In this document: piece by piece, positions 43,490 to 51,464 of the stretch | Layout: each line of letters begins with the position of its first letter | Numbering within the stretch: the first letter of the stretch is position 1 | Assembly (NCBI GenBank): GCA_036659415.1 | Contig: JAVXCQ010000002.1 | Span: 1-64,000 of the forward strand | From: JAVXCQ01 sp036659415 | GTDB lineage: Bacteria; Bacillota; Negativicutes; Acidaminococcales; Acidaminococcaceae | Reading direction: 5' to 3' | DNA length: 64,000 nt | Made by a program: the position numbers and the translations under genes | The notes under the pieces: generated by a model | What the model saw: the letters and a program-made list of their open reading frames with translations, nothing else | The model's database searches: none | Told to the model about the DNA's origin: nothing

Positions 43490-43509
43490 CAGACCCGTAA
43501 AGGAGTCTG
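43490..43509 (-). terminator. attenuator terminator of the aro operon
   Basis: On the minus strand CAGACTC, loop CTTTAC, GGGTCTG, then T8 (43489-43482). It lies between the leader peptide stop and aroF. Confidence 0.85.
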
Positions 43510-43551
43510 CATCTGCCGGCAATTATTTAGCTGCAATCAAGCTGCCCTAAA

Positions 43552-43689
43552 TCAATAGCGATGTCCTCTATTTACGTAATTTAAGCTATGCTGTTCTAGG
43601 CAATTAAAGTACCCAACGCTAAAATAATAGCCTTGGGTGTAAGTAAATGCGAATACAGTTGCTAAATTAATTGTACGTAAAGAGTCCAT
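43552..43689 (-). CDS. 45-aa Phe/Tyr-rich leader peptide of the aro operon
   Basis: This minus-strand ORF runs from ATG 43689 to TGA 43552 and is preceded by AAGGCGG 7 nt upstream. The peptide has eight aromatic residues within residues 13-28 (Phe13, Phe15, Tyr17, Tyr21, Tyr22, Phe23, Tyr27, Phe28) and more Tyr near the end (38, 45). A hairpin with stem ACCCAA-GCT (43611-43638) covers the cluster's codons, and an intrinsic terminator follows before aroF. Ribosome stalling on Phe/Tyr codons when aromatic aminoacyl-tRNAs are scarce should disrupt that hairpin and favour read-through. The attenuation role is inference; the ORF, promoter, terminator and codon content are directly visible. Confidence 0.8.
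   Translation of the reverse strand: MDSLRTINLATVFAFTYTQGYYFSVGYFNCLEQHSLNYVNRGHRY
43611..43638 (-). promoter_or_regulatory. hairpin over the aromatic codons of the aro leader
   Basis: ACCCAA-c-GCT pairs with AGC-c-TTGGGT across AAAATAAT (plus-strand letters), with one C-C mismatch. It begins at codon 18 of the leader peptide and could act as a pause or competing structure. Confidence 0.55.
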
Positions 43690-43738
43690 GTCCTAGCCGC
43701 CTTGTCCTTAATTATGGTTGACTAAAGTAATTGTTAGT

Positions 43739-43768
43739 ATCTTAACCCTCCAGGCAGATACTTGTCAA
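43739..43768 (-). promoter_or_regulatory. aro operon promoter
   Basis: -35 TTGACA (43768-43763), 18-nt spacer, -10 TAAGAT (43744-43739) on the minus strand, about 50 nt before the leader peptide ATG. Confidence 0.75.
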
Positions 43769-43882
43769 GCATTTTCTTTACACTTTTTTATTATTATTCT
43801 ACGTTGTTAACAATGTTACAGCTCCTGTTAAAAACAAACTACTTTTTGCCTTGTATTTGTATCGATAACGGCTTGTCCTGAA

Positions 43883-43933
43883 CCAAAAAAAAGACCCCGC
43901 TGCCCTCACAGATAACGGTGAAGGCAGCGGGGT
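43883..43933 (-). terminator. terminator after the secreted-protein gene
   Basis: An 11-bp stem ACCCCGCTGCC/GGCAGCGGGGT (43894-43933) is followed on the minus strand by T8. It separates the 44041-44658 gene from the aro promoter. Nothing else is evident in 43934-44040. Confidence 0.85.
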
Positions 43934-44040
43934 AAGGAGAAGTAAAAACGTGTTCACATTAAAAATGTTGTAACGCTGGGCTTAACACTAATACCATATA
44001 ATAGGAAACCCTTGCACTAATAAGTACCTAAGAACGACTT

Positions 44041-44658
44041 TTATCTAGTGAGCATAATGTCTTCTACAGCTAGAGCATGACCTTTCATATCCACGAAACG
44101 CACGCGCAAACTACCGCTAACCGGCAATTGGGAACGGCTAATAGTTTTAAAAGTTTCCGGATAAATCAAATTCATGGTAAGAGGTGTATTAAGCTCGGCA
44201 TCTTGTAAAGCCACTGTCACATTGAGCAAACGGCCAAAAAGCTCTACCCTGCTAATGGCAATCTCTGTTTTGGCGGCACTAGGACCTGTAGTGGCATAGA
44301 GCACAAGTTGCTTTGCATAGTCCGCACCTTGGAATTTAGCTTGAGCGGCTGCCAACATTCTTTCCTCATCCATTTTGGTATCCTGCGCTGTGGTTACCAC
44401 GGTTTGCGTCTTTTGACCATTAGGAATTACTAAAAATCTCAAACCTGTAGGCAAACCCTGTTCTCCGTGCCACACCCAATTGGCATAGGCATTAGTATGA
44501 TAAAGTACCTGCGCATTGTGCATGACCTGCGTGGAAGTAAACACCTCGCCATCATTATAATGGCTACGGGCGTTGACGTCTTGACCGCCCAAGCCCCAAC
44601 ACGCTAGTCCCAACAAACCGACAGTTAAAATTTTTTTACTAAGATGTTTAATTTGCAT
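44041..44658 (-). CDS. secreted protein of unknown function
   Basis: This 205-aa protein has a clear signal peptide: basic MQIKHLSKK, hydrophobic ILTVGLLGLACWGLGG, and a probable cleavage near DVNARS. The mature part (about 31-205) is polar with many beta-strand-like segments and no recognised motif. A Cys at about 20 lies inside the hydrophobic core, so a lipobox is unlikely. SD AGGAGG lies 8 nt before ATG 44658, with a promoter-like TATAAT at about 44683-44688. It is divergent from mrp and monocistronic. I do not know its function. Confidence 0.75.
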   Translation of the reverse strand: MQIKHLSKKILTVGLLGLACWGLGGQDVNARSHYNDGEVFTSTQVMHNAQVLYHTNAYANWVWHGEQGLPTGLRFLVIPNGQKTQTVVTTAQDTKMDEERMLAAAQAKFQGADYAKQLVLYATTGPSAAKTEIAISRVELFGRLLNVTVALQDAELNTPLTMNLIYPETFKTISRSQLPVSGSLRVRFVDMKGHALAVEDIMLTR

Positions 44659-44733
44659 TATTATAACCTCCTAAGATTACTTATATTATACACGATAAAG
44701 AACACTATTTCCATTAATTAACATCTCTTATAA

Positions 44734-44762
44734 TTGACAAAGCTTTCCTGTTTATATATAGT
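44734..44762 (+). promoter_or_regulatory. mrp promoter
   Basis: -35 TTGACA (44734-44739), 17-nt spacer, -10 TATAGT (44757-44762). Confidence 0.7.
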
Positions 44763-44795
44763 AGAACTGTATTTAAATTTCAAAGGAGTGATAAG

Positions 44796-45650
44796 ATGAG
44801 CTGTGATCATAATTGTGATAGTTGCCAAGAAAATGATACTTGCCAAGACAAACCGGTAGATGAACAGGACCAGAACATTAACGCTTTTTTGGCACAAGTA
44901 AAGCATAAATTAGTAGTGATGAGCGGTAAAGGTGGCGTGGGTAAAAGTACCGTGGCTGCTAATCTTGCCGTAACTTTAAGTGAACAGGGCTATAGTGTCG
45001 GTCTTTTAGACGTAGATCTTCACGGCCCCAGCATCGCCGGTATTTTAGGGCTAATCGGTCTGCCCCTTAATGCCATCGGTAATAAAATGTTACCCTTTCA
45101 ATATAGCGAAAATTTGCAAGTAATGACGGTGCAAGGACTGCTTACTGACCCTGATGCCGCCCTCATTTGGCGTGGTCCTCTCAAGATTAGCGTCATTAAA
45201 CAATTTCTTGCCGATACCCAATGGGAACCCCTAGATTTCCTCATTATTGACTGCCCGCCCGGTACTGGTGACGAACCTTTGACCATCGTGCAAACCATTA
45301 CTGATGCCCAAGCTATCGTCGTGACAACCCCCCAGGAAGTAGCCTTAGCAGATGTGCGTAAATCCCTTAACTTCTGTGAACAAGCACACGTAGCGGTGCT
45401 GGGTATTGTCGAAAACATGAGTGGCTTCGTCTGCCCTAATTGCCAGACGGTACATAATATCTTCAAAGCTGGCGGTGGCGAAAAACTAGCAGCCGACCGT
45501 AAGCTCACGTTTCTAGGTAAATTGCCTATTGACCCACAAGTAGTCGCCGGTGACGATGCCGGAACTCCGCTAGAAAATTTAAGTCCCATCACTAAAGCCG
45601 CACTAGCTTCATTAGTGGCAAATGTTTTGCAAGCCCTAAACAAAAAATAA
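44796..45650 (+). CDS. mrp: Mrp/NBP35-family Fe-S carrier ATPase
   Basis: This 284-aa P-loop ATPase (ApbC/NBP35) assembles or carries iron-sulfur clusters. The deviant Walker A is GKGGVGKST (44-52). Walker-B-like FLIIDCPPGTGDEP and the C-terminal FVCPNC motif, whose two Cys bridge the cluster in a dimer, follow. The N-terminal 16 residues carry four Cys (3, 7, 10, 16), similar to the NBP35-type N-terminal cluster site. Fe-S enzymes such as LeuC/LeuD in this window are possible clients, by inference only. It is monocistronic with a strong promoter and terminator. Confidence 0.92.
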   Translation: MSCDHNCDSCQENDTCQDKPVDEQDQNINAFLAQVKHKLVVMSGKGGVGKSTVAANLAVTLSEQGYSVGLLDVDLHGPSIAGILGLIGLPLNAIGNKMLPFQYSENLQVMTVQGLLTDPDAALIWRGPLKISVIKQFLADTQWEPLDFLIIDCPPGTGDEPLTIVQTITDAQAIVVTTPQEVALADVRKSLNFCEQAHVAVLGIVENMSGFVCPNCQTVHNIFKAGGGEKLAADRKLTFLGKLPIDPQVVAGDDAGTPLENLSPITKAALASLVANVLQALNKK

Positions 45651-45663
45651 CTAACCATAAACT

Positions 45664-45699
45664 AAGCCCCGTCCAACGGTAACGTTGGACGGGGCTTTT
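45664..45699. terminator. mrp terminator, also end of the opposing RNA
   Basis: A perfect 15-bp stem AAGCCCCGTCCAACG/CGTTGGACGGGGCTT with loop GTAA. TTTT follows on the plus strand; only a weak T-run follows on the minus strand. Confidence 0.85.
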
Positions 45700-45990
45700 C
45701 GATTATGAGCACCATGTGGACTCCCTCTTCTGCTTTGGCCGGCTACGGTCACTGTGGAGTGCTTCTGATAATCATAATCACCGAACACCTTTTTTAGAGG
45801 TGCATGAGCCGATATTACAGAGGGCAGAACAAGTATCTCTGCCCTCTTTTTCAAATAGGAACGAGAGAGTAGACCAATCTACAGGCTAGTTGCGTACAGT
45901 AACTTTCCGAACTTTGGCGACCAGTTCATTACCATTCAAATCTGTTTCCGATTCTCTCTCGTTTCCTATGAAGAGCTTCCTCACTTCTTG
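45664..45990 (-). ncRNA. candidate structured non-coding RNA
   Basis: A minus-strand unit starts from a good promoter (46024-45996) and has no plausible protein. Domain 1 (45971-45857) closes with a 15-bp stem, ATAGGAAACGAGAGAG with CTCTCTCGTTCCTAT (one bulged A), and continues as a long hairpin with an internal bubble. A GAGGGCAGA/TCTGCCCTC hairpin follows (45827-45851). Domain 3 closes with GATTATGA/TCATAATC (45701-45779). The mrp terminator hairpin marks the likely end. The domain 1 shape recalls 6S RNA, but I find no diagnostic 6S, RNase P, SRP or tmRNA sequence. A U-tract after the GAGGGCAGA hairpin exists only on the plus strand, so transcription direction is not certain. Confidence 0.45.
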
Positions 45991-45995
45991 TCTAT

Positions 45996-46024
45996 ATTAT
46001 AACCTAAGCCATAGCCTAGGGCAA
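45996..46024 (-). promoter_or_regulatory. promoter of the candidate ncRNA
   Basis: -35 TTGCCC (46024-46019), 17-nt spacer, -10 TATAAT (46001-45996) on the minus strand. Confidence 0.6.
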
Positions 46025-46061
46025 GAGCCAATTGTCAGAATTTTTAATGTATTTTGAATAC

Positions 46062-46097
46062 ATAGAAAAAAGCCCTTTCGCTTACGGAAAGGGCTTC
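46062..46097 (-). terminator. terminator of the M23 peptidase gene
   Basis: AAGCCCTTTCC/GGAAAGGGCTT-type stem with loop GTAAGC, followed on the minus strand by TTTTTT, 15 nt after the gene stop. Confidence 0.85.
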
Positions 46098-46112
46098 ATC
46101 GTAGCTAATGCT

Positions 46113-47075
46113 TTAGAGAAAATCCAACGGATTAACGGTATCACCATGATACAAAACTTCAAAATGTAAATGCGGTCCTGTGCTATAGCCGCTACTGCCA
46201 CAATAGCCAATCACATCACCCTTTTGGACAGCCTTGCCTTCGGTTACATCCAATTCACTCATATGTCCATAAGCACTGGCATAACCAAAATCATGTTCAA
46301 TTCTCACATAACGACCATATCCGCCATACCAGCCGGCATGAACCACAGTACCACTGGCTGTAGCATAAATAGGCGTGCCATAGTCCACGGCAATATCAAT
46401 GCCAGGATGCCAGTCATAGCTACTACCAAAAGGATTATTGCGCCCGCCGTACATAGAAGTAATACTACCACCATCTGTCGGCCAAGCACTAGGTGTCACT
46501 TCTACTTTATAGTTGTAGTCTTCTAGCTTTGCGAGCAGACTTTCCATATTAGCTTTTTTACCGGCTAGAGCATTTTGCAAGCTTTGTTGTTGCTTCGCCA
46601 ACACTTCGAGTCTGGAAAGTGGTTTGCCTTGATTACCACCTTTAGCACCGTCTAAATCAATCGTAACGGTACGTTCTACACTGGAGCGAGAAGTTTCCTC
46701 ACCGCCAGCTTTTTGCAGTTGTTGTCGCACGGCATTTTCCAGTTTAGCTATCTCGGTTAAATTATTTTGTAACTGTACAGTCGTCGTGGTAAAATTGGCT
46801 ATTTGTTGTTCCTGTTCTGCTCGCGTCGCTCTAAATTCCTCTAAACTTTTGAGCTCACTGGTAGCACAATGCATCACATAAGCATAACGGGTAACGAAAC
46901 ACGCACCTATAAAAAGCACAACCCCTGACGTAACAATAAGATTGCGTAACAATTTGGTTTCTAAGGCAGTACGCTTAATTTCCTCACCATCATGAGGAAC
47001 TAGCATGAGGGTAAACGTTTCATTTTCATTGAAAATTCGTTGAAAAACATTAATTATTTTGCGTATTTTGCCCAA
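46113..47075 (-). CDS. membrane-anchored M23 (LytM) metallopeptidase
   Basis: This 320-aa cell-envelope protein has a cytoplasmic basic N-terminus, a membrane span (about 45-70), a periplasmic coiled coil (about 75-195) and a LytM domain (about 205-320). Zinc ligands are visible: His and Asp in DWHPGIDIAVD and the HxH motif in GPHLHFEVL. It either hydrolyses peptide cross-links or activates amidases. The coiled coil plus LytM arrangement is typical of division or elongation hydrolases. The zinc residues are intact, so activity is expected. Confidence 0.9.
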   Translation of the reverse strand: MGKIRKIINVFQRIFNENETFTLMLVPHDGEEIKRTALETKLLRNLIVTSGVVLFIGACFVTRYAYVMHCATSELKSLEEFRATRAEQEQQIANFTTTTVQLQNNLTEIAKLENAVRQQLQKAGGEETSRSSVERTVTIDLDGAKGGNQGKPLSRLEVLAKQQQSLQNALAGKKANMESLLAKLEDYNYKVEVTPSAWPTDGGSITSMYGGRNNPFGSSYDWHPGIDIAVDYGTPIYATASGTVVHAGWYGGYGRYVRIEHDFGYASAYGHMSELDVTEGKAVQKGDVIGYCGSSGYSTGPHLHFEVLYHGDTVNPLDFL

Positions 47076-47188
47076 TTACTCAATTCACCTGCACTTCCGC
47101 GTAGCTAAAAGTCTCCCTTAGCTAATTTTTATATGATTTTTTTACACACACGCACCTAAAGCACCAGCTTAGCAATATATTCGTATTT

Positions 47189-47217
47189 ATTATATCTTCT
47201 TTATTACGTGCAAGCAA
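47189..47217 (-). promoter_or_regulatory. promoter of the M23 peptidase gene
   Basis: -35 TTGCTT (47217-47212), 17-nt spacer, -10 TATAAT (47194-47189). The 5' UTR to ATG 47075 is about 110 nt. Confidence 0.55.
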
Positions 47218-47232
47218 GTACTTTCTCACCGG

Positions 47233-50200
47233 CTACTTACTCTTATGTACCGGTTCACCACGCCTAAAATCTTCGCCACTAATATCCACTGCTATTTCCA
47301 GTCGCATCGTCCGATCATTCCATTTAATAAGCTTGTTTTTGATAATATAGTCACGCTGGAGCTGAAAATTACGATAATGCCAGTTATGGAATTTATCATA
47401 GCTTAATTCATTTTTGTTACAATCAGCACAGGGTTGCTTTTGTCCGAACATAAACTCATAGCATTTTTTATTATGGTAAGACTTATGCTCATTATGATAG
47501 GCCACTAAGGCCGCTTGGTTCACATAAATTAAATTATAGGTTTCTACATCGCACACATAGATTAAGTCATCAACTTCGTCCATCAGCCATTCCCGATTCA
47601 ACATTTCGTGGGGAATAACGGCTGGTGGTAGCTGCTCATCATAGAGTGCACATTGATTTTTGCCATATTGTTTTGCTTTATACAAGGCTAAATCCGCATG
47701 ATGATACAAAACATCAAAACTCGTACCGTGTTCCGGTGCAAGGGCAATCCCCACGGAGCAACCAATCGTCATGCCCTCCGGCATTGAAATCTTGTTTTGC
47801 AATTTATGACAAAGAGACCACCCTTTTTGCAACGCTTCTTCTCGGGATTTAATCTTGGGCACAAAAATTGCCATTTCGTCCCCACCGAAGCGCCCAATAA
47901 TCTCGTCCCCATGGAAGGTTTCCTGTAATAAATTCCCGACCTGCGTCAGTAGTTTATCCCCTTGTAAATGGCCGTAGGTATCATTCACCAGCTTGAAATC
48001 GTCCAAATCCAAAAAGATGAAAGCTGATTTTTGTGTATCCTTGCGCTTTTGTAAAAAATTAGCAGTCATTTCCACAAAGGTGCCTCTGTTATACAACCCA
48101 CTGAGTTGGTCACGCTGAGCTTTATACTGAATTTCCAGTTCTTCTATTTTCTTTTCATGAATATCACGCAGATAGACAAAGGCCAGCACATGGTCAGTCA
48201 CAGTGTCTTTAATGTAGTTATAGGTTACGCTGACCCACCGATAAGCTTTGGCAGCAACGTCAGTTTTGCAACGACATTCGATATAATTATTTTTTTCCCC
48301 TTGATAGAAATGACTCAAAATGGTTTTACGGTCATAAAACCGTTTCACCATCTGGCGTTCTTCCGGATGCACCATCAGATCCACAAAATGTTTGTAGATG
48401 GTTTCCATTTCATTCTGACCGGCTAATAGAAGTTCCTTCGCTAGCTCAAAAGTTGTTTCCAAGACTTTGCCGGCACTCAAATCCACCTTGAAATAAAAAA
48501 GTGCTGCCGCAATTTGACTATGCTTATAGTTAGCGGCTTCCACGTAGCCCACCCGCAAAATATTTTCATCGGTTTTTATTCTGGTAAAATCTTCCACGGA
48601 AACCAAAAAGATGGTGCGTTTACCTGCTTGATAAATCATCCGCACACCTTGGTGCAACCAAATAAGTTGTGCCGTTTCCGGATTATACCACCGACAGTCC
48701 CCGGTTACTTCATTGCCACTGGTACTAGCCTCCTCCAAAAGGGACAAAAACTTCTCTTTGTCCTGGGGATAGACTTGCTCCAGAAGATTAGCTGCCACCC
48801 GATAAACACAGGCTCGAGGCACTCCAAACAGTTTATAATAGCGATCATTAGCCCGCAGGACTGAAACCCTCTCGCCAATTGCTTCCAATAAAACTAACGC
48901 ACCCACAAAGTTATTAAACAAAAGATTGACCGCTGAATCCGGCTTCCAAAATTCTGCAATATCAATACTCTCACTGTCAGCCTTAATTCTATAACGGATC
49001 GGCGTCGTTTGCAGGGAATGCAAAATTTTTAGGAATTCATTTTCGGGAATGGGTTTGGAAAAATAATAGCCCTGTCCCACGTTACAGCCGATGCTCCTTA
49101 AAAATACCACTTGCTCCAAGGTTTCTACCCCTTCGGCAATGACAGGCATCCCTAGCCAGTTCGCCATATTAACAACAAAATTTAAAATATTACCGCTCCG
49201 CACTCCCACTTTGGTGTCATGCAAAAACTTCATATCCAGCTTAATGGCATCTACAGGCACATCGTTCAGCATATTTAAGGAAGAATACCCCTTGCCGAAG
49301 TCATCCATTTGGACGATGAAGCCCAAGCTTTTAAGCCGATGCACCACATCAATTAATTGCTTTTGGTTATCCGTATAAGATGTTTCCGTAATCTCTAGTT
49401 CTAAAAGTGCCGGGGGCAACTTATATTTCTTAATTAAGGCTACTAACTTATCACACAAAGAAGGATTATAAATATCCACCCGCGAGACATTAACAGAGAT
49501 AGGCAGCACCTGCTTATCGGTTTTTTGCAGGCGAGCCAAAAGTTTACAAACCTCTTCCCACACATATTCATCTAGCACGGTAATAAAACCATTTTTTTCA
49601 AAAATGGGAATAAAATCATCCGGTGCAATCAAGCCCTTAGTCGGATGTTGCCAACGCACCAGACCCTCCGCCCCCACAATTCCGCCTTGATCCAAATCAA
49701 ATTTAGGCTGATAATATACCACAAATTCTCTTTGCTCCAAAGCTTTGTGCATATCATTAATCACAGCCTGTTCTCGCAACAAAGCTGCACGGTGTTCCTC
49801 CGTATAAACTGCGTAATTTTTATCATAGCTACCTTTGACACTATTAGCCGCTAATAACGCTCGATCACACATCGTCGTCACCGGCAAAGTATGGTCTTCG
49901 ATCCGATAAATACCATACGCCACTACCACCCGCAAATCCAAGGGATAAGCCCGCAGGTTTTGCTCCGCAGCTTCCAACATTTTAGGTTCATAACCTGCGG
50001 TCCTCGGTACACACACGGCAAAAATATCCCCGCCAATACGACCATAGGTTGCTGCTTTCTGGTACCATTTTTTATCAATATAGTTAGCTAAATAGCAAAG
50101 CAAGGCATCACCTTCTGCCTCACCGAACAGGTCATTAACCAGTTTAAAACGCTCAATATTTAGACAAATCAAATCATAGTCTTGTTGCATATTGGCTAGT

Positions 50201-50670
50201 AGCATTTCTCGTGTTCTGGCAACAAAGGTATCCTTATTGTAAATACCGGTCAACGTATCATGCTCCGCCAGTTTTCTAAATTTAACAGCATCACTCAAAA
50301 GTAAAATATTGGCTAATCTTTGTCGCACCAAAGTTGGTTCATAGGGCTTACGTAAAAATTCCGTAGCGCCCATTTTTAAAACGTCCACCTCGGTTTTATT
50401 ATCCTCACTAGCAGCCAAAACGATAATCGGTAATTTAGCCAGCTCTCTTTTAGCTCTGACCACTTGCAAGAAGGTATAGCCGTCCATGATCGGCATTACC
50501 AAATCTAACAATACAGCAGCTATGCCATGGTTTTTAACCATTAAAAAGTCCAGTGCTTCCTGTCCATTAGTGGCTTCCAGTATTTCATATTTATTAGTTA
50601 TAATTTTGCGCAAGAGTAAACGATTGGTCACGTTATCTTCTACAATCAAGATTTTAGCTCGTTCTAACAT
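47233..50670 (-). CDS. response regulator with GGDEF-EAL-PAS-GGDEF architecture
   Basis: This 1145-aa cytoplasmic protein for c-di-GMP signalling has, in order: receiver domain 1-125 (phospho-acceptor Asp in VLLDLVMPIMDG); GGDEF 1 at about 135-300 with degenerate motif RIGGDIFAV; EAL at about 305-560; PAS-like sensing regions about 580-850; GGDEF 2 at about 860-1020 with RFGGDEMAIF; and a C-terminal PAS-like module with a CADC pair. EAL catalytic residues look intact: E in AEGLVRW, SVNVSR, LEITET, QMDDFGKGYSS, IKLDMKF, AEGVET, GQGYYF. A phosphodiesterase is therefore likely; GGDEF 2 may be active (Met replaces Phe), and GGDEF 1 is probably not catalytic. SD AAGGAG precedes ATG 50670. No histidine kinase is nearby. 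Confidence 0.93.
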   Translation of the reverse strand: MLERAKILIVEDNVTNRLLLRKIITNKYEILEATNGQEALDFLMVKNHGIAAVLLDLVMPIMDGYTFLQVVRAKRELAKLPIIVLAASEDNKTEVDVLKMGATEFLRKPYEPTLVRQRLANILLLSDAVKFRKLAEHDTLTGIYNKDTFVARTREMLLANMQQDYDLICLNIERFKLVNDLFGEAEGDALLCYLANYIDKKWYQKAATYGRIGGDIFAVCVPRTAGYEPKMLEAAEQNLRAYPLDLRVVVAYGIYRIEDHTLPVTTMCDRALLAANSVKGSYDKNYAVYTEEHRAALLREQAVINDMHKALEQREFVVYYQPKFDLDQGGIVGAEGLVRWQHPTKGLIAPDDFIPIFEKNGFITVLDEYVWEEVCKLLARLQKTDKQVLPISVNVSRVDIYNPSLCDKLVALIKKYKLPPALLELEITETSYTDNQKQLIDVVHRLKSLGFIVQMDDFGKGYSSLNMLNDVPVDAIKLDMKFLHDTKVGVRSGNILNFVVNMANWLGMPVIAEGVETLEQVVFLRSIGCNVGQGYYFSKPIPENEFLKILHSLQTTPIRYRIKADSESIDIAEFWKPDSAVNLLFNNFVGALVLLEAIGERVSVLRANDRYYKLFGVPRACVYRVAANLLEQVYPQDKEKFLSLLEEASTSGNEVTGDCRWYNPETAQLIWLHQGVRMIYQAGKRTIFLVSVEDFTRIKTDENILRVGYVEAANYKHSQIAAALFYFKVDLSAGKVLETTFELAKELLLAGQNEMETIYKHFVDLMVHPEERQMVKRFYDRKTILSHFYQGEKNNYIECRCKTDVAAKAYRWVSVTYNYIKDTVTDHVLAFVYLRDIHEKKIEELEIQYKAQRDQLSGLYNRGTFVEMTANFLQKRKDTQKSAFIFLDLDDFKLVNDTYGHLQGDKLLTQVGNLLQETFHGDEIIGRFGGDEMAIFVPKIKSREEALQKGWSLCHKLQNKISMPEGMTIGCSVGIALAPEHGTSFDVLYHHADLALYKAKQYGKNQCALYDEQLPPAVIPHEMLNREWLMDEVDDLIYVCDVETYNLIYVNQAALVAYHNEHKSYHNKKCYEFMFGQKQPCADCNKNELSYDKFHNWHYRNFQLQRDYIIKNKLIKWNDRTMRLEIAVDISGEDFRRGEPVHKSK

Positions 50671-50830
50671 AGGGCGCCGCTCCTTTTGATTGTTTGCCTG
50701 TTACATAAACTAAATATTCATTTCTTAAATCATATACTTTTTTAAGAAGTATGGCAAGCATTGCTAGATATCCTCTACTTATGAAACCTCCTGCTAACTG
50801 CTCTACCTTACACAAGTCTTCACGCAAATA

Positions 50831-50870
50831 AAAAAGGCTAACAAGCGAACTCACGGTTCGTTTGTTAGCC
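50831..50870 (-). terminator. terminator of the small HTH operon
   Basis: A 15-bp stem GGCTAACAAGCGAAC with one G-U pair and loop TCACG, followed on the minus strand by TTTTTTATTT. It lies directly after the 77-aa gene stop. Confidence 0.85.
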
Positions 50871-50871
50871 T

Positions 50872-51105
50872 CTAGTCTTCCACTTTAAAATATTGCCAAA
50901 GTGCTACTTTCGTTGACAATTGTTCACCTTCAAGCAATTCTTCATTAAAAATATACCGCACTGCTTCTTGCCACTCTGCCAGTGTATAGCTTTCCGGATC
51001 AGAACTTCTTAAAACCACAGCAAATTGGTTGGGCGTTACCTTACCCCGCATATCTGAAATGAAAGCGAAGCCTAATTGCTGGCAAATACTATCCAACAGG
51101 TCCAT
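50872..51105 (-). CDS. 77-aa protein of unknown function
   Basis: This small acidic soluble protein begins MDLLDSICQQLGFAFISD and contains LAEWQEAVRYIF. It has no membrane segment and no recognised motif. AAGGCGG lies 8 nt before ATG 51105. It follows the HTH gene by 33 nt and precedes a strong terminator, so the two form a bicistronic unit divergent from the XRE/S24-like regulator. A role linked to that regulation is possible but not shown. Confidence 0.65.
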   Translation of the reverse strand: MDLLDSICQQLGFAFISDMRGKVTPNQFAVVLRSSDPESYTLAEWQEAVRYIFNEELLEGEQLSTKVALWQYFKVED

Positions 51106-51138
51106 GGGTGCTACCGCCTTTCTTGTTGCTAATTAGTA

Positions 51139-51381
51139 CTATTTTCCCTGTTTTTTACTAGCTTTGCTTTTTGCAAACCTTAAAGCTTCATCAACAGCTT
51201 CTAAACTAAGCTGGAGCTTGCGCGCAAAAACAGCTGCTACTTCCAGCTTCATGCTCCGTTTACCGGCCACAAGAAGTGATACTTGTGCTTCCGAAAGGTT
51301 AAGCTCCTTCGCCAGTACCACTTGTTTAACTTGTTTTTCATTGAGCAACGTTTGTAATGTTTTTTGCACATCAGCCACCAC
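51139..51381 (-). CDS. 80-aa helix-turn-helix (Cro/C1-type) protein
   Basis: An XRE-like HTH spans about residues 17-55, with helix pair VVLAKELNLSEAQVSLLVAG, and a basic tail ends KSKASKKQGK. The start is GTG 51381, or the GTG one codon later; neither has a strong SD and the 5' UTR is only about 20 nt. It is transcribed divergently from the larger XRE/S24-like gene across a palindromic intergenic site, a common layout for mutually regulating repressors. Confidence 0.7.
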   Translation of the reverse strand: MVADVQKTLQTLLNEKQVKQVVLAKELNLSEAQVSLLVAGKRSMKLEVAAVFARKLQLSLEAVDEALRFAKSKASKKQGK

Positions 51382-51408
51382 GTTTGCACTTAGTCAATAT
51401 CTAGTTTT

Positions 51409-51438
51409 ATTTTAAGGCTTATAGTGTTCAGTTGTCAA
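51409..51438 (-). promoter_or_regulatory. promoter of the small HTH operon
   Basis: -35 TTGACA (51438-51433), 18-nt spacer, -10 TAAAAT (51414-51409) on the minus strand. Confidence 0.6.
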
Positions 51439-51450
51439 GTATTTTTGACA
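51433..51450. promoter_or_regulatory. operator candidate between divergent HTH genes
   Basis: TGTCAA-GTATTT-TTGACA inverted repeat. Its left half coincides with the minus-strand -35 box, and its right edge lies 15 nt before the plus-strand -35. Confidence 0.5.
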
Positions 51451-51464
51451 CTTTGTAAAGGCAA

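Noticed and set aside
45098..45658. 186-codon minus-strand ORF
   Set aside because: It is a shadow of mrp, which has intact motifs and its own promoter.
45651..45854. 67-codon minus-strand ORF between mrp and the M23 gene
   Set aside because: It overlaps the paired regions of the candidate RNA and the mrp terminator, and its composition is not protein-like.
45700..45990. Assignment of the structured region as RNase P RNA, tmRNA or SRP RNA
   Set aside because: No GAGGAAAGTCC-type P4 sequence, no tag-peptide or tRNA-like end, and no SRP GGAAG apical loop are present on either strand.
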